Part shown: piece by piece, positions 35,509 through 45,198 of the stretch
How positions within the stretch are numbered: position 1 is the stretch's first letter
How the letters are laid out: each line of letters opens with the position of its first letter
Source: Aldehydirespirator sp965116195
GTDB taxonomy: Bacteria > Actinomycetota > Acidimicrobiia > Acidimicrobiales > Aldehydirespiratoraceae
NCBI GenBank assembly: GCA_965116195.1
Contig: OZ220491.1
Span: forward strand, 310,001 to 374,000
DNA: 64,000 nucleotides
Direction: 5' to 3'
The notes under the pieces: generated by a model
Seen by the model: only the letters and a program-made list of their open reading frames with translations
What the model was told of the DNA's origin: nothing
Databases searched by the model: none
Program-made: the position numbers and the translations under genes

Positions 35509-36165
35509 ATGCGCATCGTTGCTGTCCGCGAGTGGCAGGGTGCCGCACTTGAGAAGCAACGCTACATGCTGCCCACATCGCCCGGGATCTACGCCTGGAT
35601 GCTTGATCTTCGTCGGCCGCTTGCTGGACCAGACCAAGATGGTGATGTCTTGCTTGATCAGATCAATAACTCACTCCGCCCTAGCACCCCTCGCTGCTTC
35701 ATGGGGAAGGTGCCACCGTACACGGCGGTGTCCCTACACGATGACCTGCCACCTCTCACTAATGCAGCGGTTCGTCAAATCAAGGGGATCGCCGCAATGG
35801 AGGCCAACGCTGCTGAGTGGGCGTTGTTGTGTCCGACGATGTTTCAGCGCCCTCTTTACGTCGGCAAGGCGAAGAATCTCCAAAACCGACTGCGCAAACA
35901 CCTTGCAGGCAAGACAAAGCTCGTATCGCATCTGGAGGCGGTCGGGCTAACTCTCAACGACTGCGCCATCATACTCGCCGAGGTGCAACCCGCTTCGCCG
36001 GACACCTCTGATGATGATGAGGAGGAGGAGGTGCAGGAGTCCTGGGAAGAGCTTGACGAGGAATCGCTCGCTGGGCTTGACCCGGTGACTCAGGTACTGT
36101 TGTCGGCAGCCGAGTCGCTAACGATTCGGATGAGTCGACCGTTACTCAACGAGAGAATGGATTGA
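35509..36165 (+). CDS. GIY-YIG domain protein of the phosphorothioation island
   Basis: The 218-residue protein (from ATG 35509, eight bases after an AGGA; GTG 35491 is an alternative start) has split GIY-YIG nuclease signatures: SPGIYAW near residue 25 and PLYVGKAKNLQNRLRKHL near residue 117. The roughly 90 residues between them far exceed the usual loop of about ten, so either the fold carries an insertion or it is a divergent relative. A very acidic run (TSDDDEEEEVQESWEELDEE) lies near the C-terminus. It ends two bases before the DGQHR-domain gene and is probably its operon partner. A role as a nuclease effector is inference. Confidence 0.65.
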   Translation: MRIVAVREWQGAALEKQRYMLPTSPGIYAWMLDLRRPLAGPDQDGDVLLDQINNSLRPSTPRCFMGKVPPYTAVSLHDDLPPLTNAAVRQIKGIAAMEANAAEWALLCPTMFQRPLYVGKAKNLQNRLRKHLAGKTKLVSHLEAVGLTLNDCAIILAEVQPASPDTSDDDEEEEVQESWEELDEESLAGLDPVTQVLLSAAESLTIRMSRPLLNERMD

Positions 36166-36167
36166 AT

Positions 36168-38237
36168 ATGAGCACACTTGACGTCCTCTCCGCTGCGACT
36201 GCTGACTACACATCTGACTACACATACCTCCGAGGAACCTACGCGATCGGTCCAGAGAGACTCCCGTACTACGCCCTGACGATGTCAGTGGCAGATGCCG
36301 ACAAGCACCTCGTCCTCGCTAGAGATGTCGTGTTTGATGTCACGCGACCAGCCAAGTTGGAGGAGCTATTTCAACGGGACTTGGATGTTGACCGCGCTCG
36401 GACGGAGATACAGACGTATTTGAAGCGTCCGGAAAATCTGAAGTTCTTCAACTCTCTGACGGTGGTTTTGATGCCGATTGAGGAGGGAGATGCGCCGATT
36501 CCAATGGATCGGTATCCGAAGAGCGATCCCGGGGCTCCCGACCCTCCGAGTAGCGAGGACCTCAATCGGATTGATGTCGGGCCCATCCAGATAAGGGAGA
36601 CGAAAGGCGGTGATGTCGGCTTCATACGCTGGAACGTTGCGCGCATTAGTCCCGTCGTCATTGACGGGCAGCATCGGCTGTTTGCGCTTCGCGAGCTGCT
36701 CTCCGATAGGGCGTTCGTCAAGCACCTCAATCCTCATACCACACGGATCCCAATCCTCGCTCTCGTGCTTGACGACCGTGTCGGGTACGAACCGCCGGAG
36801 GGCGGACCCTCCGGTGTCCTGTCTGCCTGTCGGGTGATCTTTGTTGACATCAACAAGAACGCAAAGCAGGTCGAAGGAGCGAGGCTGGCACTGCTCAATG
36901 ATCGTTCGATCTCCGACTGTTCAATGCGGTCGCTACTAACGGACGAGATCGGAGTTGATTCCTCACCGGCAACCAATCGGTCAGGGAAGATCCCGCTAGC
37001 TCTCGTCGACTGGCACTCTGAGGTGACCAAGTTCGATCGGTCGCTCTACTTGTCGTCGGTTCTCGTGCTACGCGATGTTGTTGAGCAGTCCCTCGAACTA
37101 GAGCCACCGGATGCGTATGCTCACAATGAGTGGAGTTCGTATCTCAATAGAATCGAGGCTCGTCTGACGCCAGACCCTGTTGACGGCTGGGACAGGCCAG
37201 CCGCAGACAAAAGGCTGCGGAACGCCGAGCGCGATGAACTTCCTTTCCATCTGACGCAGGTTGAGACGCGAGCAGCTGCGATGGGTTATGCCCGAGGGCC
37301 GGGATCCTTGGTCGTTAGCCCCCTTCTGCGCGCCGAGCCATACGCTCAGCTGGTTGATGCCTATCGGGAGGTGGGGTTGATTGATGGGAAGTTTGAACTC
37401 TGGCTTGGTCACGACCCGGAAGGCAAGAGAGCCTTTGAGCGTTATTTCGATGGCGAGGTCCCTGATGCAGACCTGGTCGCCCGACGGGTGAAGGATCGCT
37501 ACCCGCTTGCGTTTCAGGTCGTCTTCCAGAAGGGCATTCTTGCATCATTGCAGATATTCGAGTCGGAGCGCGAGGAGTCACTTCTGCGGCTAACGGGCAA
37601 GGCTCACGGCGGTGAGAAGGCGACGCGGACGGCGTTGGAGGTGGCCTGGCTTGCGAAGTTCGACGAACGAATTGCCCCATGGTTGGCGGACTACAACTTC
37701 TGGCGTGGGTTCGGTGTTCGTCTTGATGGCACCATCGACTTCACGCAAGCTGCACCATCAGCTGTCGCAGGGTTTGTCGGCCTCAGTCTCATTGCTCCGT
37801 TCGCTGGCTGGCGAGCGCCGAGCGAGGCCATCCGGACTCCTGAACAGCGATTGTTCTCGTCACTGACCAAGGGCAATTCGATTGGTGAGAGCCTGACCAT
37901 TGCTGACTATGGGGGAGCGAGTCAGAACCTGCAGTTTCAGGCCTCGTGCTGGCTCCACGAGCAACTGAGCTATGTCCGGCCAGGAGGCATGAGCACACTG
38001 TATGGGTATGTCGTTAGGCGCTTGGCTGGGCCCTGGGTGCATTCGGTTGAACGATATCTTGATGCGGCCGCGAGGGCTGAAGCGTCCGGTCTGCTGGAGG
38101 GCGGTGACCGCTTTCGATATTTCCATGCGGTCGCGAGGGCCGAAGGCCTAGAGGTCAGCGACAACGACGCGAAGCGCCTGTTGGCGGCGGTGCACGGTGG
38201 GAGGAGGCTCGCGGCGATCAAGGCGGCCTTGAAGTGA
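36168..38237 (+). CDS. DGQHR-domain protein, DndB-like
   Basis: The hallmark is VIDGQHRLFALRELL near residue 165, followed by FVDINKNAKQVEGARLALLN. DGQHR proteins include DndB, the regulator of DNA phosphorothioation gene clusters, and this gene stands directly upstream of dnd genes. At 689 residues it is nearly twice the length of classical DndB; the C-terminal half has no motif I recognise. ATG 36168 is two bases after the previous stop. I infer a DndB-like regulatory or accessory role; a family divergent from DndB is possible. Confidence 0.72.
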   Translation: MSTLDVLSAATADYTSDYTYLRGTYAIGPERLPYYALTMSVADADKHLVLARDVVFDVTRPAKLEELFQRDLDVDRARTEIQTYLKRPENLKFFNSLTVVLMPIEEGDAPIPMDRYPKSDPGAPDPPSSEDLNRIDVGPIQIRETKGGDVGFIRWNVARISPVVIDGQHRLFALRELLSDRAFVKHLNPHTTRIPILALVLDDRVGYEPPEGGPSGVLSACRVIFVDINKNAKQVEGARLALLNDRSISDCSMRSLLTDEIGVDSSPATNRSGKIPLALVDWHSEVTKFDRSLYLSSVLVLRDVVEQSLELEPPDAYAHNEWSSYLNRIEARLTPDPVDGWDRPAADKRLRNAERDELPFHLTQVETRAAAMGYARGPGSLVVSPLLRAEPYAQLVDAYREVGLIDGKFELWLGHDPEGKRAFERYFDGEVPDADLVARRVKDRYPLAFQVVFQKGILASLQIFESEREESLLRLTGKAHGGEKATRTALEVAWLAKFDERIAPWLADYNFWRGFGVRLDGTIDFTQAAPSAVAGFVGLSLIAPFAGWRAPSEAIRTPEQRLFSSLTKGNSIGESLTIADYGGASQNLQFQASCWLHEQLSYVRPGGMSTLYGYVVRRLAGPWVHSVERYLDAAARAEASGLLEGGDRFRYFHAVARAEGLEVSDNDAKRLLAAVHGGRRLAAIKAALK

Positions 38238-38626
38238 TAAGCACACTGCCGTCAACTGGCTGGTTTTTCCGCCTTTCCAACTCCTCCTGAGTTTAGTATC
38301 CAAGCAGACTTGACAGAGACCAGTCCTTGTGTCTGAGGTAGCTTTCCTTGAGGGACAGGTCCCGTGGCATCCACCGCTGAGAGGCTGAGGAACCGTATCG
38401 TTTGTCATGGCCTCAACGGAGAACAAGGTGTGAGGGCTATGTCTTCAGGAGGCAAGAGGTGCGGCTATCTCGTGCGAGATTACGAGGCGCTTATGGCAGA
38501 GCCTCAAAGATCTGAAGAGTCCGGTCTGGCTTGGTGCGCCTCTAGTGGCCTGTCGTCCGTGAGGGTTGGAGGCTTGCGGCGGTTCCGTCGGTTGCGGCGG
38601 CGCGTCCAGTTCGGCGAGGTTGGATT
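38238..38626. other. Spacer inside the island, no supported gene
   Basis: This 389-base gap separates the GIY-YIG/DndB-like pair from the main dnd block. An 88-codon frame (38364-38630) has an Arg-rich, low-information translation and no ribosome site, and I do not call it. The gap may hold the promoter for the downstream block; TTGACA at 38310-38315 would suit a -35 box, but no -10 box lies at 16-18 bases. Confidence 0.4.
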
Positions 38627-39793
38627 GTGACCCCTATCTATCTCGACTACAACGCGTCTGCTCCGATTGACCCCCGGGTTGCCGATGTCATGGCTGGTGT
38701 CATCGCCAGCGGCGTGGGCAATGCCTCTTCGGCGCACCCGTTCGGTTCGGCTCAGCGGGCTCGAGTTGGCACCGCTCGTGAGCAAGTCGCAGCGGCAGTC
38801 GGCGGGCGGCCCGGAGACGTTGTCTTCACGGCTGGTGCAACGGAGGCAAACAACCTCGCTCTCCGAGGACTCGTTGATGCGCTATCATCAGCGCGGAGTC
38901 GAGTGTTGATCTCTGCGGTTGAGCATGCATCTGTGCGAGAGACGGCGAGATGGCTTGCTGACGGGGGTCACGCAAAGGTTGATTTCATCCCTGTCACACC
39001 CGGCGGGTACGTTGACCTTGATGCGCTTGACGATCTTCTGGCCGATGATGTCTTGGTCGTTTCGGTCATGCTGGCCAACAGTGAGACGGGTGTGATCAAT
39101 GACATTCGCGCAGTTGCTGAGCGAACTCATTCTCACGGTGCTCTCGTGCATACTGACGCAACACAAGCCGTCGGAAGGCTTGGCACTGACATGACGGAGA
39201 TGCAAGCCGATCTGCTGTCGTTGAGCGGTCACAAGATCTGCGGACCGGGGGGCGTTGGAGCACTCCTTGCGACAGCACGATGCAGACGACTCATGCACCC
39301 GATTGTCTACGGTGGCGGACAGGAAAGCGGACTGCGTTCGGGCTCGCTCAATGTCGCCGGAACAGTGGGCTTTGGGGTGGCTGCAGAACTCGCAGCGAGC
39401 GAATGGAGCACCGACCACGCTCGGGTTTCTGCTCTCCGTGATGAACTGGTCTCGCTCATCCAAGCTGAACTCGAGTCAGTAGAACAGAATGGAGATGTGA
39501 GCCGTCGGCTCCCGAACACAGCGAACCTCATGTTTCGCGGAGCCGATGCCGAAGCAGTCCTCGTCAACCTCTACCCGGTTGCAGTGTCGGCGGGCAGTGC
39601 CTGCAGCTCTGGGGCCCCTGAACCTTCGCCCGTCCTGCAAGCAATGGGTCTTGACCGTGCCAGCGCCGCTGCGTCGCTCCGGTTCAGTCTGGGCCGTTTC
39701 ACCACTTCAGAGGAGGTACAGCAGGCAGCCACTCGCACCATCGGCGCTGTTAATTTTGTGCGATCCATGAACCAGGACGACTCATGCGACTGA
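38627..39793 (+). CDS. dndA: Cysteine desulfurase (DndA-type)
   Basis: This PLP enzyme removes sulfur from cysteine and, in this cluster, most likely supplies it for phosphorothioate modification of the DNA backbone. Landmarks are YLDYNASAPIDPRV at the start, GATEANNLAL, the PLP lysine in LSGHKICGPGG and the persulfide cysteine in SAGSACSSGAPEPS. The 388 residues are a normal IscS/NifS length. GTG 38627 matches the family start. No other Fe-S assembly gene is nearby, and the following genes overlap it in an operon, so DndA is preferred over housekeeping IscS. Confidence 0.88.
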   Translation: MTPIYLDYNASAPIDPRVADVMAGVIASGVGNASSAHPFGSAQRARVGTAREQVAAAVGGRPGDVVFTAGATEANNLALRGLVDALSSARSRVLISAVEHASVRETARWLADGGHAKVDFIPVTPGGYVDLDALDDLLADDVLVVSVMLANSETGVINDIRAVAERTHSHGALVHTDATQAVGRLGTDMTEMQADLLSLSGHKICGPGGVGALLATARCRRLMHPIVYGGGQESGLRSGSLNVAGTVGFGVAAELAASEWSTDHARVSALRDELVSLIQAELESVEQNGDVSRRLPNTANLMFRGADAEAVLVNLYPVAVSAGSACSSGAPEPSPVLQAMGLDRASAAASLRFSLGRFTTSEEVQQAATRTIGAVNFVRSMNQDDSCD

Positions 39794-40869
39794 CCGAAGC
39801 TGCGGAGCCGATCTTTGCTCGCCACGAGACCTTCCATCCTCGTTACGGCTGGTTCCGCAAGGCGTATGCCACTGCCGCAGCAAGCGAGCGCGGGTTTACT
39901 GCCGAAGACGCGCCGGTTGCTATTGGTGTCGGAAAAAACATGGTGCGCTCAATCAAGTTTTGGGGTCAGGCGGCGAAGGTAATCACCTCCGATCCCGATT
40001 CTGCAAACAAACGGGCTCCCGACATGATCCCGACCGCGTTCGGACAAGCGTTGTTTGGTCCTGACGGGTGGGACCCTTACATGGAAGATCCAGGAACTGT
40101 CTGGCTTCTTCACTGGTTGTTGCTCGCACCTCCGTCGTGGCTGCCCGTGTGGTGGCTCGCATTTAATGAGTTGCATGCTGTTGACTTCAACGAAGACCTC
40201 TTGGCCAGCGTCATCACAACTCACATTGAATCTGCCAGTTCTTGGTCGTTGCCACACCCTGCCACGGTCACCAAAGATCTCTCCGTGCTCTTTCGTACCT
40301 ACGCTCCGGCCGTCCACACGGCACGGGCCAGCTTTGAAGACCTTCTGGACTGTCCGCTACGTGAACTGGGTTTGATCACCCGTTCGGCCGCAACTGGTAA
40401 TCATCGGTTCGTGTTGGGTCCAAAGCCAACGCTCCCCGAAGAGATCGTGAACGTTGCTGTTCTGGACTATCTTGCACGCCGCCAACGGAGCGGGCAGACG
40501 GTCACACTGGCGCATCTCGCGAACGAGTCGGGCAGTCCTGGACGAGCTTTCAGACTCTCCGAGCGCGACATTTATGAAGCATTGTCGCGAGAAGTAGAGA
40601 AAAGATCGTCTCTGGACCTTCTAGCACCGACCGGTGCGCAACAACTCGCCTGGACCGACCCGCCTGCCCAAATTGCAGTCGAGATTCTCAACGAGTACTA
40701 CGAGACGCAACCCGCAGAACCGGCGATCGGTCAACAAGGAGATGAGCCCGCAGATCGCGATCTCCTGCCTGATCGCTCGCACGCTGTAATGAGACTCCTT
40801 GAGGCAAGTAGTCGTCACCACGACAGAAGTCTCCGGCGGTCGGATCAGCGACAGGAGCTAGGTGTATGA
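39784..40869 (+). CDS. DUF4007 protein of the phosphorothioation system
   Basis: The N-terminus is diagnostic of DUF4007: FARHETFHPRYGWFRKAY followed by GVGKNMVRSIKFWGQAAKVI. Members of this family are repeatedly found in DNA phosphorothioate gene clusters and are presumed DNA-binding. The C-terminal part has a winged-helix-like stretch (LAHLANESGSPGRAFRLSER) and a polar tail. It overlaps dndA by ten bases and the next gene by four (ATGA), so it is co-translated with both. I consider it one component of a Pbe-like restriction module; the exact role is unknown. Confidence 0.82.
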   Translation: MRLTEAAEPIFARHETFHPRYGWFRKAYATAAASERGFTAEDAPVAIGVGKNMVRSIKFWGQAAKVITSDPDSANKRAPDMIPTAFGQALFGPDGWDPYMEDPGTVWLLHWLLLAPPSWLPVWWLAFNELHAVDFNEDLLASVITTHIESASSWSLPHPATVTKDLSVLFRTYAPAVHTARASFEDLLDCPLRELGLITRSAATGNHRFVLGPKPTLPEEIVNVAVLDYLARRQRSGQTVTLAHLANESGSPGRAFRLSERDIYEALSREVEKRSSLDLLAPTGAQQLAWTDPPAQIAVEILNEYYETQPAEPAIGQQGDEPADRDLLPDRSHAVMRLLEASSRHHDRSLRRSDQRQELGV

Positions 40870-43800
40870 CCTACCTTGCTGACCACATCGCAATCTCGCC
40901 GCGCTTCTCTCGTTCGGCGAACCTTGAGCGAGACGTAACTGCTGTCAATCCGCTTGAGGGTTACGTGGTTACGGCTCGCGCCGCAGATGTTGTGGAGCGT
41001 CTCGCAGGCCGCGCCGCGTCAACATCAGCGGGTGGGGCCTGGTCCATCACAGGACCTTACGGCTCTGGCAAGTCTTCGCTCGCGCTGCTGATTGACGGCG
41101 CTTTCGATGGGGCAGGCGCTATCCGTGACAAGGCGCTGGAACTACTGAGCGTCGCAACTCCCGACTTGGCTTCAACAATCATCACCGCTCACGAGCGGCA
41201 CGACACGCTTGAACTCGGGTTTTGCCGAGCTGTAGCGACTGCACACCGAGAACCAATCAGCCATACGGTTCTTCGCGCTCTTCATTCTGCTGTGATGCGC
41301 CGTTTCGGGAGGATCCCGCCGGTGTCGATGTTCAAGGCTGCACCTGTGCTGGAAGATGCCTTGGCTGCCGCAGCGAGGGATGATCCTCGCCAGAATGGAC
41401 CGTCCCCAGCAGCACTCCTAGCGGTAGCTCATTGTCTAGTCGAGTCTGCCCCTTTGTTGATTGTGGTTGACGAGTTTGGCAAGAACTTGGAGGCAATCGG
41501 TAATTCAGCAGCCGCCGACCCATACCTGCTTCAACAACTCGCGGAGGCAGGCCAAGGCGGTGGCGCTCCGATCTTCACGGTGACGCTTCAGCATCTTTCA
41601 TTTGAGGACTACTTCACTACTGCAGATAGCTCGGAGCAGCGCGAGTGGGCCAAGGTGCAGGGTCGGTTTGAAGACGTTCCCTATGCTGACTCGCCGACGC
41701 AGACTCGAGCGCTTATCGCAACAGTTTTTGATCTCGACGATGCGATTCATGCACGGGTTGATCACTGGGCCAAGAGGTTGGCGGCAGCCATGAGGCGTCT
41801 AGGCTTCAAAGATCTGGCAACGCCTGAAGCTATGGCAAAGTGCTTCCCCCTGCATCCCCTAGCCGTTGCCGTGCTTCCCGAACTGTGTAGCCGGTACGGG
41901 CAGAACGAGCGCACACTCTTTTCGTTTTTGTCAGGAAGCGAGACCACCGCTGTACCGGCGCTCCTCGGCGGAAGGAAACTTGGACGGGGTCCGTTACCTG
42001 TCGTTGGCTTGGCCGAGGTGTACGACTACTTCATCGCAGGAGGCGGCATTGCCAGTTCTTCAGGTGTCACTGCGAGTCGCTGGTTGGAGATTGCGACACG
42101 TCTGCGTGACACGCATGGACTCTCTGTTGCAGAGTCAGAGATCGCGAAGTCAATCGCAGTTCTAAATCTTGTCGGAGCATCCGGGACAATTCGGGCATCA
42201 AGCATGGTGCTCAACTTGATATCCAAGCGCTCTGGACCGATAGTTGAGAAACTTGAAGAACGAGGGCTGATCACGTATCGCGCCTTTGCTGACGAATACC
42301 GGATCTGGCACGGCAGCGATCTTGACATCCGCCATCTCGCCGAGCGTGCGGAGGCCGGTCTTGAGAAAGTGCCCTTAATCGATGTCTTGGCACGACTTGA
42401 TACACCTACGCCCGTTATTGCTGCTCGACACTCAGCCCAATACGACACTCTCCGTGTGTTCACCCGCCGTTATGTGACGAGTTCGGAGAGCGTGATGCCG
42501 CCTGACCCGTTCTCCGTAGCGGACGGCGAGTTGTTGTTGGTCGTGGATGCGGACGGTAGTTGTCCGTCTATCGTTGCCAGCGATCTGAGCAAGCCGGTGG
42601 TAGCCGCAGTTCCAGCCACGATTGATCAACTGGAAGTCGCGGCTCGGAACTTGGCCGCATTCCATCAGGTTATAGAGATGCCTGAGGTCGCTAACGATTG
42701 GGTGGCCCGCAATGAACTAGGCGAGCAACTCGCCGAGGCCGAGGCGAGATTTCACGATGCCCTGATGTCAACTTTTGATCCACATCATTGCAAATGGTAT
42801 CTTCTTACCAAAGATGGGCCGGAACCACTTCCATCGGGTCGTGGAACGGTGGCTCTCTCCGCAGCAGCGGATGCTGCGTATGGTTCGGTACCACGTATCG
42901 GTAACGAGATGATCAATCGTACGGACGTGACATCGCAGGGTGCAAAGGCGCGTCGTCTGCTGCTCGCAGGGATGATTGAGCGATCTGGTGAAGCAGATCT
43001 CGGCTTTGAGGGGTATGGCCCCGAAATGGCTATGTATCGTGCCGTCCTCCAACGATCCGGCTTGCATCGTCCCAGGGACGTGAACAGTGGTCCCGTCTTT
43101 GCTGAACCCAAAGACAAGTCGTGGCTTTCCGCTTGGCGGACCCTGATGACAGAATTCACGCGGGCAAAGACTCATCGGGTCAATCTCAATGACATCTATG
43201 GGATGCTGATGTCCCCACCCATCGGTATGAAGGCCGCAGTAGTTCCTGTGTTTGCCACTGCCGGATTACTCGCTTATCACGATGAGATCGCAATCTATGA
43301 GCACGGAACGTTCAAAGCGACGCTTGAGGTCGACATGTCGGAACGGATGGTGAAGAACCCGGGCCATTTTGAGATCAAGCACTATGCAATCGCGGAAGGT
43401 GCCCGCCTAGATGTAATTGAAGCGCTTGCAGCGGAACTTGGAGTCACAAAGCGTTTGCGAAAGCACAGAGTGGGGAACATCCTCGCGATCGTGGGTCATG
43501 TCATTGGCGTGGTGCAGCAACTCGACAACTTCTGTCGTGTGACCAACAGTTTGTCAGGAGCAGCGCTCGCGGTGAGAGAGGTTTTGACCACCGCTGTTGA
43601 ACCGGATGAATTGCTTTTTCAAGCGCTTCCTGAAGCGCTCGGCTTCCCACAGATTCTTGCATCGGAACCGTACCCGCAACGCGCGGATTATGCACGAGCG
43701 TTGGTTCAAGTGGTTGAGGAACTTGGTGGACGGACACGTCGATTGAAGGAGGAACTCCGCGATCTGGTGTTTGCACATGCCAATGAGTCGAGACGACGAG

Positions 43801-44348
43801 CTATCAGTGGTCAGGCATCAGTGATTGAGAACGAGATCGTTGACCCAGAAATCCGCTCCTTTGTTCTAGCGATGGCGACTGACGCGTTCGAGGACGATCT
43901 TGAGTGGGTCAACAACATCGCGACCGTGGTTGCAAAGCGCGCCGTTGCTGAGTGGTCAGATGACGATCGCGCCAGATTCGAGTTTGAGTTACCGGCCAAG
44001 ATGTCTGCCTTCAGACGCTTGTTGGCTCTCCATATAGAGCGTCGGACTGCTGACGGTGAGTCCTTTGATGCCTTGCGCGTCACTTTTACGCGGTCTGATG
44101 GCAAGGAGGACTACCTCGTGCTGGCGCTTGATGACCACATACGCAATGCAGTTTGTGGCCCTGTAGATGAGGTCGTGCAGCGACTCACGGAGGTGCTGGG
44201 CTCTGAAGTCAAAGCCCGAGAGGCTATCCTCGCCACCTTGGCAGAACACGTGCTACCTGCTGTCATGCCAACCGCTGTCGCCCCTGTCACACCCATCTGC
44301 GACAATGAGATCATCAAAATCAGGACAGCAAAGGCGACTCATGGTTGA
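40866..44348 (+). CDS. Large P-loop ATPase of the phosphorothioation system
   Basis: This 1160-residue protein has Walker A GPYGSGKSS at residues 63-71 and Walker B LLIVVDEFGKN near residue 200, followed by the sensor-like FTVTLQHLSFEDYF. The pattern resembles large defence ATPases such as BrxC/PglY. The remaining 800 residues are probably helical and carry no motif I recognise, apart from a possible winged-helix (SIAVLNLVGASGTIRASSMV). It is translationally coupled on both sides (4-base ATGA overlap before, 8-base overlap after). By position and size it is a candidate for the ATPase that drives the Pbe-type restriction response. Confidence 0.72.
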   Translation: MTYLADHIAISPRFSRSANLERDVTAVNPLEGYVVTARAADVVERLAGRAASTSAGGAWSITGPYGSGKSSLALLIDGAFDGAGAIRDKALELLSVATPDLASTIITAHERHDTLELGFCRAVATAHREPISHTVLRALHSAVMRRFGRIPPVSMFKAAPVLEDALAAAARDDPRQNGPSPAALLAVAHCLVESAPLLIVVDEFGKNLEAIGNSAAADPYLLQQLAEAGQGGGAPIFTVTLQHLSFEDYFTTADSSEQREWAKVQGRFEDVPYADSPTQTRALIATVFDLDDAIHARVDHWAKRLAAAMRRLGFKDLATPEAMAKCFPLHPLAVAVLPELCSRYGQNERTLFSFLSGSETTAVPALLGGRKLGRGPLPVVGLAEVYDYFIAGGGIASSSGVTASRWLEIATRLRDTHGLSVAESEIAKSIAVLNLVGASGTIRASSMVLNLISKRSGPIVEKLEERGLITYRAFADEYRIWHGSDLDIRHLAERAEAGLEKVPLIDVLARLDTPTPVIAARHSAQYDTLRVFTRRYVTSSESVMPPDPFSVADGELLLVVDADGSCPSIVASDLSKPVVAAVPATIDQLEVAARNLAAFHQVIEMPEVANDWVARNELGEQLAEAEARFHDALMSTFDPHHCKWYLLTKDGPEPLPSGRGTVALSAAADAAYGSVPRIGNEMINRTDVTSQGAKARRLLLAGMIERSGEADLGFEGYGPEMAMYRAVLQRSGLHRPRDVNSGPVFAEPKDKSWLSAWRTLMTEFTRAKTHRVNLNDIYGMLMSPPIGMKAAVVPVFATAGLLAYHDEIAIYEHGTFKATLEVDMSERMVKNPGHFEIKHYAIAEGARLDVIEALAAELGVTKRLRKHRVGNILAIVGHVIGVVQQLDNFCRVTNSLSGAALAVREVLTTAVEPDELLFQALPEALGFPQILASEPYPQRADYARALVQVVEELGGRTRRLKEELRDLVFAHANESRRRAISGQASVIENEIVDPEIRSFVLAMATDAFEDDLEWVNNIATVVAKRAVAEWSDDDRARFEFELPAKMSAFRRLLALHIERRTADGESFDALRVTFTRSDGKEDYLVLALDDHIRNAVCGPVDEVVQRLTEVLGSEVKAREAILATLAEHVLPAVMPTAVAPVTPICDNEIIKIRTAKATHG

Positions 44349-45183
44349 CACCCGGCACATATGTGGCATCTCGGGCGGGAAGGACTCTTCGGCCTTGGCG
44401 GTATACCTGCGAGATCGTGTACCCGAGATGGAGTACTTCTTCTGCGATACAGGTGCCGAACTCCCCGAGACCTACGAGTACATGACCCGCCTTGAGGTTA
44501 CTCTGGGCAAGCCCATTGAGCGACTCAACGAACGGCGCGGATTCGATCACTGGTTCGAGGTATATCGCGGAGCGCTTCCTTCCCCCCAGATGCGTTGGTG
44601 CACCAAGCAGATGAAGATCTATCCGATCGAGGAATGGGTCGCTGACGACGCGGTTGTGTCATATGTAGCCATCCGCGCTGATGAGGCAAACAGGAAAGGT
44701 TACATCTCCACTAAGCCAAATATCAAGTCTGTCTTCCCGTTCATTGAGGACGGAATCGACCACAGTGGTGTCATGCGGATACTTGATGATGCAGGCATCG
44801 GATTGCCGTCCTACTACGACTGGCGAACGCGATCTGGCTGCTACTTCTGTTTTTACCAACGCAAAGCAGAATGGGTCGGACTCGCAGACAGGCACCCTGA
44901 CCTGTTTGAGCGAGCGGTTGCCATTGAGCAGAAGGTCCTCCAAGATGCCGGTGTTGACAGAGATGCAGACTTCAGCGATAGAGCCATGTCGGGCCGACAG
45001 TACACGTGGACTGGGAACGAGACCCTCGTCGAGTTGATCACACGCAGGGATGAGATCCTCGAGCGACACGAGGCCGCACTGCAACGTGAGGCACGGCAGA
45101 GACCCAACCGACCTCTTGTTGAGGCATTGGCGGGCGTTCTGGACGACGAGAGCGACGACATCTGTACGGTTTGCGCGCTATAG
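44341..45183 (+). CDS. dndC: PAPS-reductase-like ATP pyrophosphatase (DndC-type)
   Basis: DndC activates the DNA backbone or handles the sulfur during phosphorothioation. The PP-loop GISGGKDSSALAVYL is at residues 8-22. Cysteines suited to a 4Fe-4S cluster are in RWCTKQMK and SGCYFCFYQRK, with another pair at the very end (DDICTVCAL). At 280 residues it is shorter than the roughly 500 of classical E. coli/Streptomyces DndC, resembling the compact versions in other phosphorothioation clusters. ATG 44341 overlaps the preceding stop by eight bases; the frame extends upstream only as a shadow. Confidence 0.82.
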   Translation: MVDTRHICGISGGKDSSALAVYLRDRVPEMEYFFCDTGAELPETYEYMTRLEVTLGKPIERLNERRGFDHWFEVYRGALPSPQMRWCTKQMKIYPIEEWVADDAVVSYVAIRADEANRKGYISTKPNIKSVFPFIEDGIDHSGVMRILDDAGIGLPSYYDWRTRSGCYFCFYQRKAEWVGLADRHPDLFERAVAIEQKVLQDAGVDRDADFSDRAMSGRQYTWTGNETLVELITRRDEILERHEAALQREARQRPNRPLVEALAGVLDDESDDICTVCAL

Positions 45184-45198
45184 GAGGAGTATTGGACG

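Noticed and set aside
38364..38630. An 88-codon frame between the DndB-like and dndA genes.
   Set aside because: No ribosome site, low-information Arg-rich translation, and it overlaps the dndA start in a different frame.
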